The notes under the pieces were generated by a model, which saw only the letters and a program-made list of their open reading frames with translations, was not told the origin of the DNA and did no database searches. Position numbers and translations under genes: made by a program. A stretch of 64,000 nt of DNA from contig CM028890.1 in NCBI GenBank assembly GCA_016801885.1, positions 9,230,001 to 9,294,000 of the forward strand, given 5' to 3'. The stretch comes from Toxotes chatareus. Taxonomy: Eukaryota > Chordata > Actinopteri > Toxotidae. Of the stretch, positions 57,351 to 64,000 are shown piece by piece. How positions within the stretch are numbered: the first letter of the stretch is position 1; each line of letters starts with the position of its first letter.

Positions 57351-60300
57351 TTTAAAAACATCATCTCAGTGCAACAAAGTATGGATAATAACTTTTACTT
57401 TTTGTTAAACACTGGACTAAACTAAATGACGCACACCTAGTGTAACTCAGCTGAACTACATACTAACAGCTTATGAGTCAACTCAGACCTGGGAAACAAG
57501 AGACCAATGAAGTGATGAATATTGTGCTGGTAAATCCTAATAACAATGTGTGAACGCGAGAGGCGCGCACACACACACAGAAACAGTGTGTATTCCATCA
57601 TCGAGCAACTATTGAGCCACAAATCATTCTGTTAGCGTAGACAAACAAGCTATTTATCTATCCTGGTCCAGATCTGCTCATGTCAGCAGAGGCAAGCCTC
57701 CAGATTAGGTCCCGACAGAGACTGGTGAAGTCTGTGTTCTGTTAAATTTGATTATTTCCATTCTCATGGATGTCACATTCACTCACTTTCATTTCAAAAT
57801 TGCCCAAGCCACCAAATTCAAACAAAATATATTCCTATGAATGCATAGCTGAGCATTAATAAATGATGGCTGCCATTCATCTTGAGGGTTTGTTTCGAGG
57901 CATCTGAGAAAGCTTATTTACCTAATGTGAGGCAAACTTTATCCCCATGTAAAATATATTTGTGCCTAACGGCTGAAAAAATGTAATAAGTGCATATAAG
58001 AAGTTAGAGTATTGGTTGCGAATGGAGGCTCATACATTTCTGACACCTGAGAATTTCAATTTAATTTAAGTTCACTCGTGTGAGAGATTACAGTGGGTCT
58101 GGGAGCCTGTGAGAGGCGCTGGTACATGGCAGTGGAAGAGGACTTGGCTTTCCACCTATTACTCTCAAGCCTCCATGACCAATAGCATACAGGAAGGCAC
58201 ACAAGGCTATCTGCCCATGATAAATGCTCTTAGGGCAAATCTGTGGGTGACAGAAAAGCTGGTGCTGTGTGCTGCCATTTGTCCTCATGAACACAGTCTA
58301 TAATTTAAAGACAATAATTTTCTCTGACACTGTGGTCAGATCTAGTGAACTGTGAGAGAAGGGAAACAGAGCGAGGTCTCGACAAGGTATGTTAGCAACA
58401 TCACTTCAAATCTACATCGATTTACCAGAGTAATCAGGCCAGTTAAGAGACAATTATGCACACAATCACTGGTATCTATACAGAATATAGACTCCTTTCT
58501 TCATAAAACTGTTGATCAATCAGAAGTCAGGACTTAAAGAAAGCGCATTCATTTCAGCAATCAATTGGTCTTCAGATCTCTTTGTCCCCTCATACTGATT
58601 ATGCAGTTTGTGTGCAGCCATGTGTCACCGGGGTGTGAGAAGAGAAACGCAGGATTAGGGCTATTTCAATACGGACTGGTCCGTGTTCTGATGGATGGGA
58701 GGAGATGGCTTTGGTTTCAGGGCTACAGCTTTTTAATTTGTGAAGGATCATTAGCTGGAGAAGGCCCCTGCTTGTAGCTCTGGGGGGGTGGGGTGGGGAA
58801 TCAAATAGATGCAGCACAAGGAGGTACCTCTTCATCCATCTAGATGCTGCTGTAGCTCTCAGAGCTGGTAAAAGCGGATATTATTCATGCATTACAATGC
58901 AATGTGAACTGTAGACTGTAAGCTGCACGTGGTGGTTCTTGGCGTGAAAAATACCTTTCTGTGTGAATTATGTGGCTTTTGAAATACACAGGAATACCAA
59001 GTGAGCTCGAGTCAAGCACTATATATCCTGGACTTGTCATCCAATCCCCCTCCTACACACACAGCAATGTGTGTGGGCATGGAGTGTCAGGCTAGGGTCT
59101 CACTTACTGCTGCAGTCACTATGTAAAGTAGATTCATATATGCAAACAGTGTACACAACTGATTCAGATTTGCCCACCGGGTAAAAATAGATGTTCACGA
59201 CTTGTCTACTTTAGACAACTAACGCGACTACAGTAGAGATTTTGGCTTCTTCTTAAAGTTCATAAATCACAATGAGAATTTACCTGTACTACAGTACTCT
59301 AGAAGTTAAGACATGATACCATGGGGGCAAATGATAATGTTTTAGAGTTTTAAAGTTTTTGCAATCCACTGCCATGGCCAGAAAACCTCGCATTTAGACA
59401 CAGAGACTATAATTTTCATTCAGCTCTCACACCCCAATATGATGTTCTCTGTGGTTAAGTAGGGGTTAAATAAGCATTTTCCCTATGCCTCCTGTGTTGA
59501 GAAGAATAAAAGCTCTGCGGCAGTGGATGCGTTTTTCATCCTCGAGCCCACTCATATGGTGCCTTTTGATTTCCCCCCAAATCAATAGAAAGGAAACAAT
59601 ACAATCAAGTGCCTGAGGCAAACCACTCATTCTATTGAACACGTGTCTACATCGTGATTGCTCCAGGAGACTGAGTATAATCATAGTATACCCAACATTT
59701 TCCTGTTTTGTTTTCTTTTTTTTTTTTTTTAAAGAAAGATGGACACTGAAAAGGAATAAATGAAAAGGCTGAAAATATTTAAAGATTTTCATTAAGAAAT
59801 TTTAAATTAGGAAATGTATTAATGTGTAAAAAGTAAAATGCAAAGATAATGTTCAGAACTTAGTATTTAAATATACAAAAGATAAGATTTACAATTTGTT
59901 TAACAAAGAAATCCCTTCAATTATCTCCTCAATTATTTATGATTATCACTAATACACCTTCAGTAGTATTATCAATTTTTCCTTTCAAGAAAAAAAATTA
60001 CTGCAGAAGAAGTCAGATTTCCAAAGCGGTGGAGCTCTCATCAAATCACACTGATAAACCTGTGTTGCATAAAAACAGCACCAATAGAGCAGAGTGTAAT
60101 GCCATTAATGCCCTCGTACAGAGAAATATACCTGTCTGTAAAAACAGAGGTTAAGCTTATGCTCTTCTGTGTTTTCCCACAAATGTGGTTCTGACCAAAT
60201 GCCACAGACTGAACTCATTTACTGTGTACATCTCTTCCAATGGAAAGGGCGATGAGACAGTAAGCCAATTTGCATGAAGCGTTTTGTGTTATTAATTATA

Positions 60301-63259
60301 AGGGAGGTATGTACTCATGTCATGTAGTTTTGCCATCCTGCCATCACTGTAAAGCCTCGGTTATAAAACCCAGAGGGCTATTTATAGAAACATGTCGATG
60401 GGCAGGTTGTGTGATTTAAAGCAGCATAGTGCACAGGCCCTTGGAGAAGATTTACTACGGCTGTTTCTAAAGGATTTTCTCTGCAATAGGGAAAGGGAGG
60501 GTTTTGCTGTGTCAGACAAATTAGATGTAAATTGAAAATATGATTGCGAGGAATAAAGGTACTAACGTGAAAAGATGCATATATGAGTGATAATATTTGA
60601 TGGGTTTGGCCCTCATGACCACTTTTTACAGCATTGAGGAGGCTACATATGATGATGAGTAATGAAAGTTGAAAGAGAAGGTGCCTAACTGTGGCATGGA
60701 GATACTTTCAAATGAGATATAATATACTGCCTTTCTCTGCATACACTGATTGAAGGTCATTAATAAAAGCACAACATATGATGCATCTGTTGCCAGTGGC
60801 ACATTCAGCCTCAGAGGGCTGACAGTCTCATATGTTAAATACATTCACACTTTAAACAATGCAACAGCTTTGTAGATATAAACAATTAAAAATTTTAAGT
60901 CTTTTCAGGAATGTTTCGGTATATGACCTATTCCCAGGGAATGTTCCCCCTTGCTGATAAAACTTCCATCACTAAGTGATTATGTAAAATTCATGATTCA
61001 TTAAATTGACACCAGAATTTTCATTGCTCTTTGTCTTTGCCATAAACTGCAAGTTCTTGCCTCTTCATCTTCTTAACCCATCAAGTTTATGCTGTTATCT
61101 CTCATTTCTCCAGGCATGCGGCTAATGAGCATCTAATCTTGTCATCATTAGCTTAATTTCTGTTAACAGTATGATCGTGCCCACCTGGAAATGGATGAAT
61201 TGTATCATGTTTGTAGATAACTAGTTACAGTTGTGTGATTGCATGACTCTAACAGTACAAAGTCTCAGAAGACCAACAATTCACTTGTGGTTGTTGATTA
61301 AATATTCAGCACAAGGTATCCATCCCGTGACTCCCAATTCCCCAGCATGTTTTTTCATAGTGGTTATATTTCCCTGGGAGGTGGCTGATGCAAAAACATT
61401 TGCATAGTTACAGTAATGTTGTTGCCCTGGTAGGCATACAAAGGACCGACACCATATCAGAGGATCACTACACACTTTACCATCCTCCCACTTATCTGTG
61501 CAAAGGAGCATGAAAAATACACTTACTTGTGTTGCATACAGATTTCATGTTGCTGAACTCTGCCTTATGAAATGCCAGGACTCCCCAAAGCTCAGCCAAG
61601 ACCAAAAAGCAACTGATTTCTAACTCTCACAAAACTTAAAATGGACGAAGCACTGACTTATTTGACACTGCCACAAAAAACTGCTAGAGCGTGACTGGCA
61701 AATGAAAACTGTGGATGAAAGGGGAAATTAAAGCTAATATCCTTCATGTTTTTTAAATTGAAACATCATTAAAGAGCCACTTAACACCTCCTTTGAGCTT
61801 GAACACATCCCCTTCACTTAAAAACAATGCAAATTCAGAGCACTCCCAACCCCCACTGCAAACACCGTTAAAGTGACTTTACCCATAATTTACTCAAAAA
61901 TGCAGATTTACCGGTACGCATTAACATATACCTGTCTATGTGGTGGAGTATCACAAAACACACAGAAAAAGAAAAGAAAACCAGCTCAGGCCACAGCTGG
62001 GGGTCAAAAAACAGGACATTCCTTGTACTGAGTGCAAAAGGTTGGCTGGAATATACCGCAAGCTATTTATAAATAGTACTAATGCTTTTTTGCTTCCTTC
62101 ACTGAGCCATTTTTCTCGCTTTTGTTATTTGCTTAGATCCTGAAGATATTACTGAGCAAACGTAATATCTGGGCAAATTCCTTAAACAGTTGTATTGGAT
62201 ACTGTATTAAAGCTGGAAGTAGTGGGTATATGTTTGGTAGCTCGCACTGTAAGTGTTAAAAATAATTACTAAAGGTTTGAGTATCCTCACATTTTAGTAT
62301 ACCATCACATATGATTCATGTTGTGTTCTTTTGTTCTTCTTCTTTTCTTTTTTCCACAAAATAAATATAGAGATAGATATGAGAATGGGCATCCTGCTAA
62401 GAAAGCCTAATGTTTGAATAGTTGGCCACTTAGGCCTAGATATTCACCTGACCGTGCTGACCATGGGCAGTACTGTGTACCGGGATAATGACTGCCTGTC
62501 TGAAAGGCTTCATCAGAGAACTCTGCCTCACTCTTGAAGCAGGGACATTTGGCTGCTTTCTCTCCCCCTCCTCTGATCGTTACATCTCTTCATCCTCTTT
62601 TATGGGGATGATGTTTATGTGCTTTAGAAGGTTTGTGATATTGCCTCCATATCGCACGAACTCCACAAACAGATCACATTTTGCGCCATAACCGTTTAGT
62701 GAAGTATCTCAAAATGAGGATTCACTTTCTTTCTCCCATTTCTTCTGTCTGTGTATTTCTCCGAGGGCCTGTGATACATCTCTTGACAGTCAATGCTGTC
62801 AAGAGCAAAAAGGTCATTAGAACAACCAACAATAAAGGATTAGTTTATAGAAGACCCAAGGAGGATGTAAAGTTCTGATGCAAATCCATTTGATAATGGT
62901 GATTACGTTTTACATAAATCAACAAGGATCAGTTGATAATCTGTAATAAATCCTCAGTAGAGCAATGTAGCTGCCAGTTGTAATGTTGTTTAATTTTTTC
63001 ATTGCATATAAGCGATAAGAAAGACTCTTCATATCACAAACAAACAAAAGCAGGGGGAAATGTATTCAAATCATGCATTATTGAGGCTGGAATAAAAATG
63101 TGTATTTTCTGTCATCAGCAAAACCATCCTTGAGCTTTCACTTAATAATGAGCCCCAGAGCAGCGTCTATATCCTGAGGTTTCATCCCAGTGCAACTGCA
63201 ATACTTTGGCCTTTGCATAGCTAATAAACACAAATTGAATACACATCTGTACATACCTC

Positions 63260-63314
63260 TGTGTGTGTGTGTGTGTGTGTGTATGTACACATACATACAT
63301 ATATATATGTATAT
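63260..63314. repeat. Compound (TG)n-(CATA)n-(TA)n microsatellite
   Basis: About eleven TG units, then a short CATA/TATA tract. Confidence 0.8.
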
Positions 63315-64000
63315 CAGGAAAATACTATGGAAGGCATTGCTGTTATTCAAAGCTCATTACAGTCATTATTTCAGCACCACCAGTGAAATTGTTTTTTGAG
63401 CCCTTACTAATTATGAGGCTGGTCTCGTCGTGTCTTGCCGACTCTCTCGGCATTCATGATTGAAGGTTCAGCAAAGAATGGAAGCACATTTTCTGATACA
63501 ACCTAATATGATGCATCCATTTGTTCCCTTGTATTGAGGGAAGAGCCAGTGGTTTAATCAGGTCTGGTGTAATTAAATGTTGAAATTTAACATTTAGAGT
63601 TATGCAAAAAAAAAAAAAAAAACGTATTTCATTTGGCTTTCTTTCGGCTACAACAGAACAAGAGGAGGTTTGAGGTGTGTCTACAGAAAAGTAAAGGTCC
63701 TGCTTCAGCGGAGCATAAATCTTAAGCCAGGAAGTTCTTTCATCCTCAATCTTTGCTGCAGACATACATTTCTGCAATTTTCCATTGCACCACACTGTCT
63801 AATTAGAATGCAAAGCTTCATACAAGTCATTTCATGTAAAATGACGACTTAATCGCAACAGATGAGCATTAGAAACAGGTGATCGGTATTTATATGTCCC
63901 TGCCTGAAATATACTAATGTGGAGCTAATGTGTGTGGAGATTAAAAAAAATATATGATAATATAATAAGTGCAATGATAAACAATGACCAAACTTGTGTT

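Larger units (their letters stand above)
47000..64000. other. About 17 kb gene-free region upstream of asic3
   Basis: No coding exon could be recognised on either strand. The part next to 47 kb should hold the exon 1A promoter and 5' UTR. The rest has decayed repeats (listed separately), CA/TG microsatellites and homopolymers. Short reading frames are present but show no family motif. Distal regulatory elements are possible but cannot be seen without cross-species comparison. Confidence 0.45.

Overview
The window looks like vertebrate nuclear DNA, most likely from a teleost fish. Genes are split into short exons with GT-AG introns, the intergenic DNA is AT-rich, and there are microsatellites and interspersed repeats that I associate with fish genomes. 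The gene set abcb8, cdk5 and asic3 matches, from memory, a conserved neighbourhood on human chromosome 7q36. No prokaryotic features, CRISPR arrays or RNA genes could be supported.

Layout. (1) 632-6354, + strand: abcb8, a mitochondrial ABC transporter, 16 coding exons, 708 aa. (2) 7894-12777, + strand: cdk5, 12 coding exons, 292 aa, with an AT-AC (U12-type) ninth intron. (3) 12778-19402: gene-free DNA between the facing 3' ends of cdk5 and asic3. (4) 19403-46908, - strand: an acid-sensing ion channel gene. I call it asic3 from its ASIC3-like first exon and its C-terminal VTRL tail. (5) About 46.9-64 kb: roughly 17 kb upstream of asic3 with repeats and no gene I can support.

The most interesting part is asic3. 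It has two alternative first exons. Exon 1A (46384-46908) is ASIC3/ASIC1-like. Exon 1B (33528-34169) resembles the first exon of ASIC2b. Further down are two tandem copies of exon 3, 3A (29901-30028) and 3B (27405-27532), each exactly 128 nt, with the same splice phase and intact splice signals. Using both copies or neither shifts the frame into a stop, so exactly one must be used: a mutually exclusive pair. Copy 3A carries ASIC1/ASIC3-type residues and copy 3B carries ASIC2-type residues. One locus could therefore make four channel subunits, from ASIC3-like to ASIC2b-like. I do not recall this being described.

The three genes have separate jobs: mitochondrial transport, a neuronal kinase and a neuronal cation channel. 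Their proximity reads as inherited synteny rather than a shared pathway. All exon boundaries were derived by hand from reading frame, splice signals and remembered family sequences; no alignments or transcripts were available.
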